A stretch of 64,000 nt of DNA, taken from assembly GCA_905234755.1 (NCBI GenBank), contig CAJOIT010000008.1, positions 1 to 64,000 of the forward strand. Direction: 5' to 3'. The notes under the pieces are model-generated. The model had not been told where the DNA came from. It was given only the letters and a program-made list of their open reading frames with translations, and searched no databases. Source of the DNA: an uncultured Bacteroidales bacterium (GTDB lineage: Bacteria > Bacteroidota > Bacteroidia > Bacteroidales > ML635J-15). The position numbers were made by a program, and so were the translations under genes. Of this stretch, positions 52,256-61,398 are shown one piece after another (the stretch's first letter is position 1; each line of letters starts with the position of its first letter).

Positions 52256-54322
52256 TTATTCAATAACAATCTTTTCAACTGCGACTTTGTCTTCGCCGAT
52301 AACCTTGATGAAATATGTGCCTGCTGCCATATTTATATCGAAATCTACAGAAGACTGACCGTTGATGTTTCTTTCCTCAATAACGCGGCCGCTCATGTCG
52401 TAAAGTATGTACGATTCAGCATTGTTTTCTCCGAGGTTCAAGCTGAACTTGCCGTTATTGGGGTTCGGGTAAATTGAAATTCCATCAGCGGTTTCGCTGT
52501 CAACCGATACGGGACCGAATTTTACTTCGATGGTGTGGTTCTTCTTTATGTTTGTGAAAGTATATCCAACTTCTTCACCCATTCCAGCACCCTTGAGGGT
52601 AAGAACACCGTCAATTGTGAATTCGCTAACTGAGTAACCAGCTGCAGGTGTCATTACTATAGGTAGTGTTGAATTTTTCATTACAGGTGTTGATCCTTCT
52701 GGGGAAACTGTTCCGCCTGTACCAACAACTGAAGTTGTGATAGTGTATGGGTATCTCATTGCTTCGTAGTGCAATTCCCAACCTCTTGCCTGGTTTTCTC
52801 CGTCAGATGTGAAGAGGACATACAATGGTGTTCCTACATGCTTAATTGTATCTACTGGTTCATTGCCGTCATAGTATGTGCCGAGCAATTGACCATTTGC
52901 ATTTTCACCAGCATAAATCTTTACTTCATCACCAGCTTCAAGTTCAAAATAATTGAAATACATCAACACTGTGTCTGTTTGGTAGTCGTTTATCTTGATT
53001 AACCAGTCGCAGTTTGTGTTCTTCTTGTAGAAGTTAGAGTAGCTACCATCGTTGATGTTCCAGTGTTCTTCTTCGTAAACACTAGTTTGGTTGTTCATGC
53101 AGTATGGAGCTTCATCCAAATCGGGAACAGCAACATTAAAAATTACGCACTGTCCGTAAACGAAGTTGTTGCTACCATCGTCATTAGCGCCAGCATGTGT
53201 GTTGAGGTTGTCAATTGTGTAGTAGCCATCATTAGCACCACCCCATCCCCAGTTCATGTGGAATTCGGTTGTTCCTTCGTTGTTTGTTCTGTAGCCATCG
53301 CAAACCCAGGCGTGTCCTGAACCTGATGATGGATGACCGCTATAAATAAGAGGACGGTGCATGTCAAGGTCTTCAATCAGCATTCTGCTCCATATAGTGT
53401 CGTTTTCGTAGTAGTGTTCGAAATTTTCTTCTGTAGTAGCGCCATTGTCTCTGTATTTGTAGTTGACACCGTTTCTGTAGCCGAAATGGTATCTTAAAGC
53501 GTCAGCTACATAAAATGTCTGTGTTCCAGAACCTTCCCATCCATAAGACATGTTTATTGAAACACCGCAGTGGAACATCAATGTTGCAACGGCCTGCTTT
53601 TGTTCATCACTCCAAGCGTTGGTTCCGAATGCGCTGTAGACATTTGGCATATTATCCCAGTCGTATGTTGCTTCTGCAAGGTTGATAGTGTCCCATGCTC
53701 CCCAGAAATATTCTACTTTTCCTATACCGTGTTGCGGGTAGTTCCAGTATTTCATAACCTGAGCCATTGCTGTAGCAACGCATCCAGTATATGTATGTCC
53801 GTGGTCACCCTGTATGTGTTCCGGGCACAACATATTGTATGGATAACTTTGATTCCACTTGGTTTGTAACAAAGCATCAACACCGCGAGTGTTGGAACGC
53901 TTGGTTGTTGGATTCCATGCTGCAATGTTTTCTTCTGTTACAGCAATGTTTTTTGCTTCAATTACATCGAGTTGCTGCATGTAATGCTGTATCCATTCGC
54001 GAGTTGCAGGAGCACCGTTTTCAAAATCGAAGCTGCCTTCGTCAGAATATCCAAGGATTGGAGTTCCTCTTAAGTCTGCACATACGATAACAAAACCGCC
54101 TTCTTCAAAGTTGAATACATGGTAGCAGTCCTTTCCTGTGTTTTCCGACTTCAAAAGTTCGTAGGAACTTACGGACAAATTTGCCCTTGTCGGGTACTGT
54201 GACTTCATGTAGTTCAATCCGTATGTCATTGCATCCTTGTTTGTTACTGTAGTAGGAGCGTTTTGTGCGAATACGAAATGCACCGCTAACAAAATGACTA
54301 TCACTAAACTAAATCTTTTCAT
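52256..54322 (-). CDS. C10 (streptopain-type) peptidase with CUB-like domain and T9SS tail
   Basis: A 688-residue exported cysteine peptidase. Signal peptide ends at VFAQ, then a propeptide of about 150 residues, then the C10 domain with nucleophile Cys181 in TGCVATAMAQVMKYW and His337 in GSGHAWVCDGY. From about 395 a CUB-like domain follows (CDWLIKINDYQTDTVLMYF, LEAGDEVKIYAG), then a bacterial-repeat beta domain (about 525-605) and a sorting domain (IYPNPNNGKFSLNLGEN, AAGTYFIKVIG). I start at ATG 54322. The -7 box TACCTTTG is at 54356-54363. It would be secreted and surface-bound. Confidence 0.93.
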   Translation of the reverse strand: MKRFSLVIVILLAVHFVFAQNAPTTVTNKDAMTYGLNYMKSQYPTRANLSVSSYELLKSENTGKDCYHVFNFEEGGFVIVCADLRGTPILGYSDEGSFDFENGAPATREWIQHYMQQLDVIEAKNIAVTEENIAAWNPTTKRSNTRGVDALLQTKWNQSYPYNMLCPEHIQGDHGHTYTGCVATAMAQVMKYWNYPQHGIGKVEYFWGAWDTINLAEATYDWDNMPNVYSAFGTNAWSDEQKQAVATLMFHCGVSINMSYGWEGSGTQTFYVADALRYHFGYRNGVNYKYRDNGATTEENFEHYYENDTIWSRMLIEDLDMHRPLIYSGHPSSGSGHAWVCDGYRTNNEGTTEFHMNWGWGGANDGYYTIDNLNTHAGANDDGSNNFVYGQCVIFNVAVPDLDEAPYCMNNQTSVYEEEHWNINDGSYSNFYKKNTNCDWLIKINDYQTDTVLMYFNYFELEAGDEVKIYAGENANGQLLGTYYDGNEPVDTIKHVGTPLYVLFTSDGENQARGWELHYEAMRYPYTITTSVVGTGGTVSPEGSTPVMKNSTLPIVMTPAAGYSVSEFTIDGVLTLKGAGMGEEVGYTFTNIKKNHTIEVKFGPVSVDSETADGISIYPNPNNGKFSLNLGENNAESYILYDMSGRVIEERNINGQSSVDFDINMAAGTYFIKVIGEDKVAVEKIVIE

Positions 54323-54355
54323 ACAAAATCTATTTTGTGTCATTAATAATAACTG

Positions 54356-54363
54356 CAAAGGTA
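54356..54363 (-). promoter_or_regulatory. -7 box of the C10 peptidase gene
   Basis: Minus-strand TACCTTTG, 33 nt upstream of the ATG at 54322. Confidence 0.45.
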
Positions 54364-54486
54364 TTAAATTTTTTTTAACTACAATTTTCGAATATACTTT
54401 TTTTGCTTTTTTTCTCTCAGTTTTATTAACAAGTATTGTTTGTTGGTCAGTCGTGCCCGTTAAATCGTTCGTAATTAAAATGTTGC

Positions 54487-56502
54487 CTACTTGTTAGCTT
54501 TTCTTCTTTCCAGTTCTTTCTTATAGGCGAACATTTCGTCCCTATACTTTGCCGCTTCAAGGAAATCGAGCCGAGCAGAGGCGGCTTCCATTAGTCGTTC
54601 CGAATTTTTGATTGCCTTTTGCAGGGCAGTATCGTTCATGTATGGTACAACTGGGTCTGCGGCAAGCATATAGTTGCTTTCTTCTGGAATTTCGTAGTTC
54701 GATACCGATGCGTTCAAGGCATTTGTGTTGCTTGACTTTACAATTTGCCTTGGCGTGATGTTGTGCTCTGTATTGTACTTCATCTGCTTTTCGCGGCGGT
54801 AGTTGGTCTGGTCTATTGTGCGTTGCATCGAGCCAGTTATCTTGTCGGCATACATGATAACCTTGCCGTTTATGTTTCTTGCGGCACGACCAGCCGTCTG
54901 TGTCAGCGAGCGTTCCGAACGGAGAAAACCTTCCTTGTCGGCGTCAATAATTGCCACCAGAGAAACTTCGGGTAAGTCAAGTCCTTCGCGGAGAAGGTTT
55001 ACGCCAATCAGCACATCGAAAAGTCCGTTGCGCAGATCTGCAAGTATGCGCACGCGTTCCAGTGTCTCCACATCGGAGTGTATGTATTCGCATCGTATTC
55101 CGTACTTGTGGAAGTATTTGGTAAGTTCTTCCGCCATGCGTTTGGTGAGTGTGGTTACGAGTATCCTTTCGTCCCTTTCTGCACGGACTCTTATTTCTTC
55201 CATCAGGTCGTCAATCTGGTTTTCTGTCGGTCTGACTTCGATAACAGGGTCGAGAAGTCCTGTCGGTCTGATGATTTGCTCGACAATAATTCCCTCGCTT
55301 TTATTGAGTTCGTAGTCGGCTGGCGTTGCGCTTACATATATTACGCGGTCAACCATCGATTCGAATTCTGGCAATGTAAGTGGGCGGTTATCGATTGCAG
55401 CAGGAAGTCTAAATCCGTAGTTTACAAGGTTTTCCTTGCGCGACCTGTCTCCGCCTATCATGCCGCCAATCTGCGGAATTGTGACATGGCTTTCGTCTAT
55501 CACGGTTATGAAGTTCTTCGGGAAATAGTCAATCAGGCAGAAAGGTCGTCCGCCGGGCTTGCGACCGTCGAAGTAGCGCGAGTAGTTCTCGATTCCGCTG
55601 CAGTATCCGAGTTCCTTTATCATTTCAATGTCGTAGGTAACTCGTTCTTCAAGTCGTTTGGCTTCGAGGTTTTTGCCTTCCTTGCGGAAATATTCCGCCT
55701 GAAGCACAAGGTCGTCTTGTATCTGTCTGATGGCCGAAGCCGTTTTTTCTTTGGTAGTCACGAAGATGTTGGCAGGATATATGTTTGCGGTTTCCATGAC
55801 TTCCAACTTTTCCCCCGTATACGGCTCAAATGAGTATATGTCTTCCACTTCGTCGTCCCAGAAAGAAATTCGCAGTCCAACATCGTGATGTGCGAGGAAA
55901 ATGTCAACGGTGTCGCCCTTTACCCTGAATGTTCCGCGCTTGAAGTCGATGTCGCTACGGAAGTACAGGCCGTCGACAAGTTTGCGTAGCAGGTTGTCGC
56001 GACCAATGTTGTCACCGCACGAAACCTTTATTGTATTTGCGTGAAAATCTTCAGGGTTTCCGATGCCGTATATGCACGAAACAGAACAAACGACAATTAC
56101 ATCGTTGCGTCCCGACAGCAGTGCGCTTGTTGCGCTCAGTCGCAGTTTTTCAATCTCGTCGTTTATTGAGAGGTCTTTCTCTATATAGGTGTCGGTTGTC
56201 GGCAGATATGCTTCGGGTTGGTAGTAGTCGTAGTACGAAACGAAGTATTCGACTGCGTTTTTGGGAAAGAAAGACTTGAACTCGGAGTAAAGTTGTGCCG
56301 CCAATGTCTTGTTGTGGCTAAGCACAAGCACAGGGCATCCGACATTCTTGATGACATTTGCTATGGTAAATGTTTTTCCACTGCCTGTAACGCCAAGCAG
56401 AGTCTGGTGCTTTTGTCCGCGAAGTAGTCCGTTTGTGAGTTCTTGAATTGCTTGCGGTTGGTCGCCAGTAGGTCTGTATTCCGATATTAGGTCGAAGTCC
56501 AT
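54487..56502 (-). CDS. uvrB: excinuclease ABC subunit B
   Basis: A 671-residue nucleotide-excision repair helicase. Walker A is GVTGSGKTFT near 38-47, the beta-hairpin that probes damage is YYDYYQPEAYLPTTDTYIEK, DEAD-like motif II is VIDESHVTIPQIGGM, and the C-terminal UVR motif (about 625-660) binds UvrC. All family motifs are at normal length. The -7 box TACCTTTG at 56525-56532 gives a leader of about 20 nt. Confidence 0.97.
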   Translation of the reverse strand: MDFDLISEYRPTGDQPQAIQELTNGLLRGQKHQTLLGVTGSGKTFTIANVIKNVGCPVLVLSHNKTLAAQLYSEFKSFFPKNAVEYFVSYYDYYQPEAYLPTTDTYIEKDLSINDEIEKLRLSATSALLSGRNDVIVVCSVSCIYGIGNPEDFHANTIKVSCGDNIGRDNLLRKLVDGLYFRSDIDFKRGTFRVKGDTVDIFLAHHDVGLRISFWDDEVEDIYSFEPYTGEKLEVMETANIYPANIFVTTKEKTASAIRQIQDDLVLQAEYFRKEGKNLEAKRLEERVTYDIEMIKELGYCSGIENYSRYFDGRKPGGRPFCLIDYFPKNFITVIDESHVTIPQIGGMIGGDRSRKENLVNYGFRLPAAIDNRPLTLPEFESMVDRVIYVSATPADYELNKSEGIIVEQIIRPTGLLDPVIEVRPTENQIDDLMEEIRVRAERDERILVTTLTKRMAEELTKYFHKYGIRCEYIHSDVETLERVRILADLRNGLFDVLIGVNLLREGLDLPEVSLVAIIDADKEGFLRSERSLTQTAGRAARNINGKVIMYADKITGSMQRTIDQTNYRREKQMKYNTEHNITPRQIVKSSNTNALNASVSNYEIPEESNYMLAADPVVPYMNDTALQKAIKNSERLMEAASARLDFLEAAKYRDEMFAYKKELERRKANK

Positions 56503-56524
56503 TTTCTTGTTAAAATTGGAAGCG

Positions 56525-56532
56525 CAAAGGTA
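56525..56532 (-). promoter_or_regulatory. uvrB -7 box
   Basis: Minus-strand TACCTTTG, 22 nt upstream of the uvrB ATG. Confidence 0.45.
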
Positions 56533-56589
56533 ATAAAAGTTTCTGGCTTCGCTGATTGATGCTACGCTGTTTGATGTTGTTTATAAGTT

Positions 56590-56720
56590 TATGATGGTTT
56601 GGAAATTAAAACAACCTAAATAAAACGAAACCATTTCGAACAACTTCAAACCATTTCGAACAACCACAAACAACTAGAAACTTAGAAACATAGAAACCAG
56701 AAATTTTCAAATCTTTGAAT
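56590..56720. repeat. AAAC/TCAAA degenerate repeat tract, third copy
   Basis: Short degenerate words (GAAACCATTTCGAACAAC-like units in tandem, then AGAAACTTAGAAAC-like units) between the divergent uvrB and M43 genes. The vocabulary equals that of the tracts near 16650 and 34840. CCATTTCGAACAAC occurs twice in close succession. No frame codes. Confidence 0.65.
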
Positions 56721-56788
56721 TTTTAAATCCGCGAAGCTAATACTTGGATTTTTAAATATTTTTTGTTCCTTTGCAAAAATTTTTTCTT

Positions 56789-58879
56789 ATGAAGATTGCG
56801 AATATATTATTAATAGGTATAATGTTTCTGTTGCCGTTGTTCTCGATGGCGCAGGAGCAAGATGAAGGCTGGTTTCGCTGTGGAACGGATTCTGTTTACG
56901 AAGAATTGGTTAAACAAAATCCTCAGGTTGCGCTGAACCGAGCAAAACTTAACGATTTTGTCCGTGAGTACATTAGGCAGCATCCAAAGAGCGATGACGA
57001 TGAATTGTATGTTATTCCTGTGGTATTCCATGTTGTCCATCAGTATGGGGTGGAGAATATCCCATATTCGAATATAGAGGCTGCAATAGAGCAGATGAAC
57101 AAGGATTACCGTAAGATGCGTTCCGATACGGCATCGATTAAGGAAGAATTTAAACCTATAGCAGCCGATACGAAGATTGAGTTCCGACTTGCTAGGAAGG
57201 ACCCTGATGGAAATTGTACCATGGGTGTGACTCGTACATATTCATCATCAACTAATAGTGGTGACGAGAGAACCAAGATGATTGCTGGCATTTGGGATCC
57301 ATCCAAGTATTTGAATGTGTGGACGGTAAAGTCTATGAGTGAGAGCGGAGTAGCTGGTTATTCGTACTATCCTGGTTCTGCACCAGAACAAGGTGACGGC
57401 ATAATACTGCTATATGATTATATTAGCTTGGCGTTGACACATGAGGCTGGGCATTACTTGAACCTTCCGCATCCTTGGGGAAGCACCAATGAGCCCGGTA
57501 TGGCCGAAAACTGTGATATTGATGACGGCATAGAGGATACGCCAAACACCATAGGTCATACTTCATGCGTATTGAATGATGTTACTTGTGGCAGTCTCGA
57601 CAATGTACAGAATTTCATGGACTACAGCTATTGCTACCGAATGTTTACAAATGGACAGGCTGCAGTAATGAGAGCTACGCTTAATTCGTATGAGGCAAAC
57701 AGAAATAATTTGTGTACGCCTGAAAATAGGATTGCGACAGGAACTAACGATGAATATGTCAATGAGGAGTGTGCGCCAATAGCTGATTTTAACCAGAGCA
57801 AGCAGATGATATGCAATGGCGCAACGGTCTCCTATAACGATCACACATACAATACAACTTCGGTTGACTATAGGTTGTGGACATTCGAGGGAGGAGAACC
57901 TGCTACATCGACAGATGAAAATCCAGTGGTTACCTACAATGGAGGCGGAAGTTTTTCGACTGAGCTGTATGTGGAGAACAGTACTGATGGTAATACTGTG
58001 ACAAAGGAAAATACTTTGCGCGTATATGACAAGGAAGAAGGCTATGAGCTTCCTTATACAGAGCATTTCGAAACCACAACTTTCCCGTTGATTTCAGGAA
58101 ACAGTGCAAATGATTTCTATGTTGAGAATTACAATCCAGACATTAACGAAGAGGAAGGCTGGTGGGTTCCGAGAAATGAAAGCTGGACACAGGTAAATTT
58201 AGGGTACACAGGCAAGTCGATTCGTATTAGAAATTCGAGAGTTGGGATGAAGAAGAATAAGTTGTATATGCCTAACATTAAGATTGATAATGATACTGTA
58301 CCGCTGGAAGTTTCTTTCAAGGTTGCCGCAGCAGGCAGAAGCGAGGATTCGTATACCGATGCTTTGAATTTCTATTATTCGACTTCGTGTGGTGATACCT
58401 TGCGCATTGGACATTCGTTTTCGGGAAGCGGACTTATAACTTCGATAGAGGATAATCCGAAGAATTTTATTCCAGCTCATAGCGAGTGGATAGAACATAG
58501 TTTCGTTATTCCCGCCTCTAAGTTGAGAGGAAGGAATTTCCGTCTAATCATTCAAAGTGAAAATAGGTTTGGCAATACTATATATATTGATGACTTGTCG
58601 TATTCGCAGAAGGCTTCATCTGGTGTGCGTGAGGAAAATGTAAGTTTGTCGGCATATCCAAACCCATTCCATGATAATCTTATGCTTGATGTTGATGATT
58701 TGGATGGAGAATTTTTGGTAGAAATTTTCGACATGATGGGCAGGATGGTTTACAATGGAAATTTCAACGAGAGCCATGTAAGTTTAGGCAATGCTTTTGA
58801 AAATGGTGCCGATGGCGTTTATTTCTTGAAAGTATATAGCGATGGTGCTTGCAGGACTATCAAGGTAGTGAAGGAATAG
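56789..58879 (+). CDS. M43 (pappalysin/cytophagalysin-like) metallopeptidase with T9SS tail
   Basis: A 696-residue exported zinc peptidase. Signal peptide ends at FSMAQ. The metzincin site is His218-Glu219-x-x-His222-x5-His228 (THEAGHYLNLPHPWG), with Asn where many metzincins have Gly, and the Met-turn is Met277 in NFMDYSY. The YVIPVVFHVVHQYG segment near 70 is typical of M43. A PKD-like domain (about 330-415), a jelly-roll domain (about 420-610) and a T9SS sorting domain (AYPNPFHDNLMLDVDD, DGVYFLKVYSDG) follow. I start at ATG 56789. It should act outside the cell. Confidence 0.93.
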   Translation: MKIANILLIGIMFLLPLFSMAQEQDEGWFRCGTDSVYEELVKQNPQVALNRAKLNDFVREYIRQHPKSDDDELYVIPVVFHVVHQYGVENIPYSNIEAAIEQMNKDYRKMRSDTASIKEEFKPIAADTKIEFRLARKDPDGNCTMGVTRTYSSSTNSGDERTKMIAGIWDPSKYLNVWTVKSMSESGVAGYSYYPGSAPEQGDGIILLYDYISLALTHEAGHYLNLPHPWGSTNEPGMAENCDIDDGIEDTPNTIGHTSCVLNDVTCGSLDNVQNFMDYSYCYRMFTNGQAAVMRATLNSYEANRNNLCTPENRIATGTNDEYVNEECAPIADFNQSKQMICNGATVSYNDHTYNTTSVDYRLWTFEGGEPATSTDENPVVTYNGGGSFSTELYVENSTDGNTVTKENTLRVYDKEEGYELPYTEHFETTTFPLISGNSANDFYVENYNPDINEEEGWWVPRNESWTQVNLGYTGKSIRIRNSRVGMKKNKLYMPNIKIDNDTVPLEVSFKVAAAGRSEDSYTDALNFYYSTSCGDTLRIGHSFSGSGLITSIEDNPKNFIPAHSEWIEHSFVIPASKLRGRNFRLIIQSENRFGNTIYIDDLSYSQKASSGVREENVSLSAYPNPFHDNLMLDVDDLDGEFLVEIFDMMGRMVYNGNFNESHVSLGNAFENGADGVYFLKVYSDGACRTIKVVKE

Positions 58880-58899
58880 TAAAATTTAATAATTGTAAG

Positions 58900-59145
58900 A
58901 TGAAAAAGTATTTGATTATTTCAATTATTGCATTGGCAACAGTGGCTTTGTTTGCTTCGTGTGCCAAGGAATGTACATGTTCAAAGTGGACAGATGGTAA
59001 AAATACAGATACAGAGCCGATTGTTTACACGCAGGATGAGATAAATAGCCTGAATGCAAAGAACTGCGCTGGTTTGAACGATTACTACAATGCATTGGGA
59101 CTCGGATATGATGAGGCTACAGGCTCTGGTTTAAGATGCGAATAG
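58900..59145 (+). CDS. small Cys-rich lipoprotein, first of a tandem pair
   Basis: An 81-residue lipoprotein with a lipobox ending at Cys21 (ALFASC). The mature peptide has Cys25, Cys27, Cys56 and Cys80 after the acylated Cys, in the pattern CxxxCxC...C...C. The next gene encodes a shorter protein with the same pattern. The upstream in-frame start within the M43 gene is rejected because it would precede the signal peptide. It begins 20 bp after the M43 stop, so the two may be co-transcribed. Function unknown; a disulfide-stabilised surface or periplasmic peptide is likely. Confidence 0.85.
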   Translation: MKKYLIISIIALATVALFASCAKECTCSKWTDGKNTDTEPIVYTQDEINSLNAKNCAGLNDYYNALGLGYDEATGSGLRCE

Positions 59146-59234
59146 ATTTGATAAATAAAAAATAAGTAGCATTTGATTTTTTTTGTATTTTTGTGACCTA
59201 GAATATAATGTTTAATTTTTAAAGTAATAAGAAA

Positions 59235-59453
59235 ATGAAGAAGTTATTAGTAGTTTTGGCAGCAGCTGGTTTGTTGTTCGCAATGTCATCATGCAGCAAG
59301 GAATGCAAGTGCAAGTATTATTCTGATGGTGATTTGAAGAGTGAAAAGACTATCACTAAGGAAGATATGGAAAGCTTGGGCTTTGAAAAGTGCAAGGACA
59401 TGAATTCTACAATAGAACTTTTGGGCGTTAAAACTGAAGTTAAGTGCCACTAA
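59235..59453 (+). CDS. small Cys-rich lipoprotein, second of a tandem pair
   Basis: A 72-residue lipoprotein, paralogous to the previous gene: lipobox ending at Cys20 (AMSSC), then KECKC with Cys24 and Cys26, then Cys53 and Cys71. Shared features are the KECxC start, a xDG turn, a D/E-x-x-SL segment and a Cys near the end. Length differs mainly before the last Cys. Duplication of a short ancestor is inferred. A hairpin terminator follows. Function unknown. Confidence 0.85.
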   Translation: MKKLLVVLAAAGLLFAMSSCSKECKCKYYSDGDLKSEKTITKEDMESLGFEKCKDMNSTIELLGVKTEVKCH

Positions 59454-59471
59454 GATTTATTTGTACGAAAC

Positions 59472-59501
59472 AAAAGCCTCGGATTTTCTGGGGCTTTTTT
59501 T
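59472..59501 (+). terminator. terminator of the lipoprotein pair
   Basis: Arms AAAAGCC and GGGCTTTT with weaker pairing inside, followed by a T-run, 19 bp past the second lipoprotein stop codon. Confidence 0.75.
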
Positions 59502-59520
59502 GTGCGCTAAGTATAGAAAC

Positions 59521-59580
59521 AAATCCCCATGTTTTTTTTGTCATCCTGAACTTGTTTCAGGATCTGAAACATGGGGATTT
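59521..59580. terminator. compound hairpin, repeat-family copy 3 (inverted)
   Basis: Perfect 14-bp outer arms AAATCCCCATGTTT and AAACATGGGGATTT enclose a T-run and the same palindromic core (CCTGAA-cttgt-TTCAGG) as at 34784-34834, in the opposite orientation. It lies between the lipoprotein terminator and the convergent aminotransferase stop. Confidence 0.8.
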
Positions 59581-59597
59581 GGCGTATAAAGTAAATG

Positions 59598-60791
59598 TTA
59601 CTTCAGCTTTGCCAATGCTTCCTTCATGCGCTTAACTGCTTCGATAAGTCTGTCGTCGCTGGTAGCGTAGGAGAGGCGCAGGCACTCGGGAGAACCGAAT
59701 GATGTGCCGCCTACTGTTGCAACATGAGCTTTTTCGAGCAGGTACATTGCAAGGTCGTCGGAAGTGTTTATCTTCATGCCTTCAGCTTCTTTGCCAAGGA
59801 ATGCCGAAACTTCGGCGAAGATGTAGAATGCGCCCTGTGGAGTGTTGAGCTTCAATCCGGGGATTTCCTTAAGCAGACCGAGAACAAGGTCGCGACGGGT
59901 TTTGAATACCTGAGTCATCTTCTTGCATTCGCTGTTGCCTGCGTTGAGTGCTGCTTCGGCAGCCTTCTGTGCTATTGAGCAAGCACCAGATGTGAACTGA
60001 CCCTGCAACTTGGTAACGCCCTTAGCAATCCATAGAGGAGCTGCTATGAAACCGATTCTCCAGCCAGTCATTGCGTAACCCTTTGATACACCGTTAATAA
60101 TGACGCAACGGCGGCGGATGTCGTCAAACTGTGCAATGCTTTCGTGTTCGCCTACGAAGTTGATGTGCTCGTAAATTTCATCAGAAATTACGATAACTTC
60201 TGGGTGCTTTGCAAGAACATCGGCAATAGCCTTCAATTCTGCCTTGCTGTAAAGGCTACCTGTCGGGTTCGATGGCGAGCAGATGATGATAGCTCTTGTC
60301 TTTGGAGTAAGAGCGTTCTCCAATTGTGCTGCTGTCATCTTGAAATCCGATTCGATGTTGCACTTTACAACAACGGGAACACCTTCGCAGAAACGAACCA
60401 TCTCAATGTAGCTTACCCAGTATGGAGCGGGAATTATGACTTCTTCACCCGGATCAACAATCGAAAGCATTGTGTTCATGATTGAGTGCTTTGCACCTGT
60501 CGAAACAACTATCTGTGCGGGTTCGTAGTCGAGGTTGTTTTCGCGTTTCAGCTTGGTACAAACAGCCTTGCGAAGTGATTCGTAACCTGGTACTGGCGGA
60601 TAGTGCGAGAAGTTCTGGTCTATTGCTTCCTTTGCAGCTTCCTTGATGTAGTCGGGAGTGTTGAAGTCTGGCTCACCGATGCTAAGGTTTACTACATCAA
60701 TGCCTTGAGCCTGCAATTCGCGGCTTTTTGCGGTCATTGCCAATGTTGCCGATACCGCCATTTTTTCCAATCTATTTGATACTCTTTCCAT
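59598..60791 (-). CDS. class I PLP-dependent aspartate-type aminotransferase
   Basis: A 397-residue aminotransferase of the AspB/AspC (I-gamma) group. Family marks are NLSIGEPDFNTPDYIKEAA, the substrate-binding CSPSNPTGSLYS, DEIYEHINF, PLP-lysine in VSKGYAMTGWRIGF, and the C-terminal RLSYATSDDRL with the carboxylate-binding Arg. It probably interconverts aspartate and oxaloacetate, though substrate range cannot be read. It is a single gene converging with the lipoprotein pair. Confidence 0.94.
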   Translation of the reverse strand: MERVSNRLEKMAVSATLAMTAKSRELQAQGIDVVNLSIGEPDFNTPDYIKEAAKEAIDQNFSHYPPVPGYESLRKAVCTKLKRENNLDYEPAQIVVSTGAKHSIMNTMLSIVDPGEEVIIPAPYWVSYIEMVRFCEGVPVVVKCNIESDFKMTAAQLENALTPKTRAIIICSPSNPTGSLYSKAELKAIADVLAKHPEVIVISDEIYEHINFVGEHESIAQFDDIRRRCVIINGVSKGYAMTGWRIGFIAAPLWIAKGVTKLQGQFTSGACSIAQKAAEAALNAGNSECKKMTQVFKTRRDLVLGLLKEIPGLKLNTPQGAFYIFAEVSAFLGKEAEGMKINTSDDLAMYLLEKAHVATVGGTSFGSPECLRLSYATSDDRLIEAVKRMKEALAKLK

Positions 60792-60870
60792 TGTGTTTGA
60801 ATTAAAAAAATTGTCTGCGAAGATAACTCTTTTAAATTAAATTTCTTAATATTGCATAACATAATTTTGA

Positions 60871-61398
60871 ATGTTTTTAAAAATGATTTCACAGATTCTA
60901 TTAGTGACAATTCCGACTGTAGTAGTAGCAGTCACAGCAATATTGGTGATAAGGCAAATGCTAAAGAAAGACTTGGAAGCCAAAAAGATACAGATAGTTC
61001 TCGAAAACCAGAAGACAATAACGCCATTGCGTTTGCAGGCATACGAGAGGATAATCCTTTTCTTGGAGCGCATTTCGCCGAACAGTGTGATAATTCGCTT
61101 GCAGACTCCGAACATGACGGTTCAAGAGTTGCACAGACAGATGCTGATTACGATAAGGGCAGAATTTGAACACAACTTGTCGCAGCAACTTTATGTTTCA
61201 TCCGAGGCATGGGAGGCTACAAGAAATGCAAAGGAAAGAACAATCCAGATGCTGAACATGTGTCTTCAGGGACTGAATTCGATGGATAATGCGATGGTTT
61301 ATAGCCAAGCAGTTTTCGAGAAACTGATTGAAATTGAAAAGTCGCCAACGCAGGAGGCTTTGGAATTGCTGAAGAAAGAAGTAAGGAATTTGTTCTAG
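60871..61398 (+). CDS. membrane-anchored hypothetical protein
   Basis: A 175-residue protein (171 if the second Met at 60883 starts it) with one N-terminal helix (about 5-28, LLVTIPTVVVAVTAILVI) and a long, mostly helical soluble part (about 33-175). I do not recognise a named function, though similar small proteins occur across Bacteroidota. No catalytic motif is visible. Its stop codon overlaps the convergent wzt stop: both share the palindrome CTAG at 61395-61398. Confidence 0.82.
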   Translation: MFLKMISQILLVTIPTVVVAVTAILVIRQMLKKDLEAKKIQIVLENQKTITPLRLQAYERIILFLERISPNSVIIRLQTPNMTVQELHRQMLITIRAEFEHNLSQQLYVSSEAWEATRNAKERTIQMLNMCLQGLNSMDNAMVYSQAVFEKLIEIEKSPTQEALELLKKEVRNLF

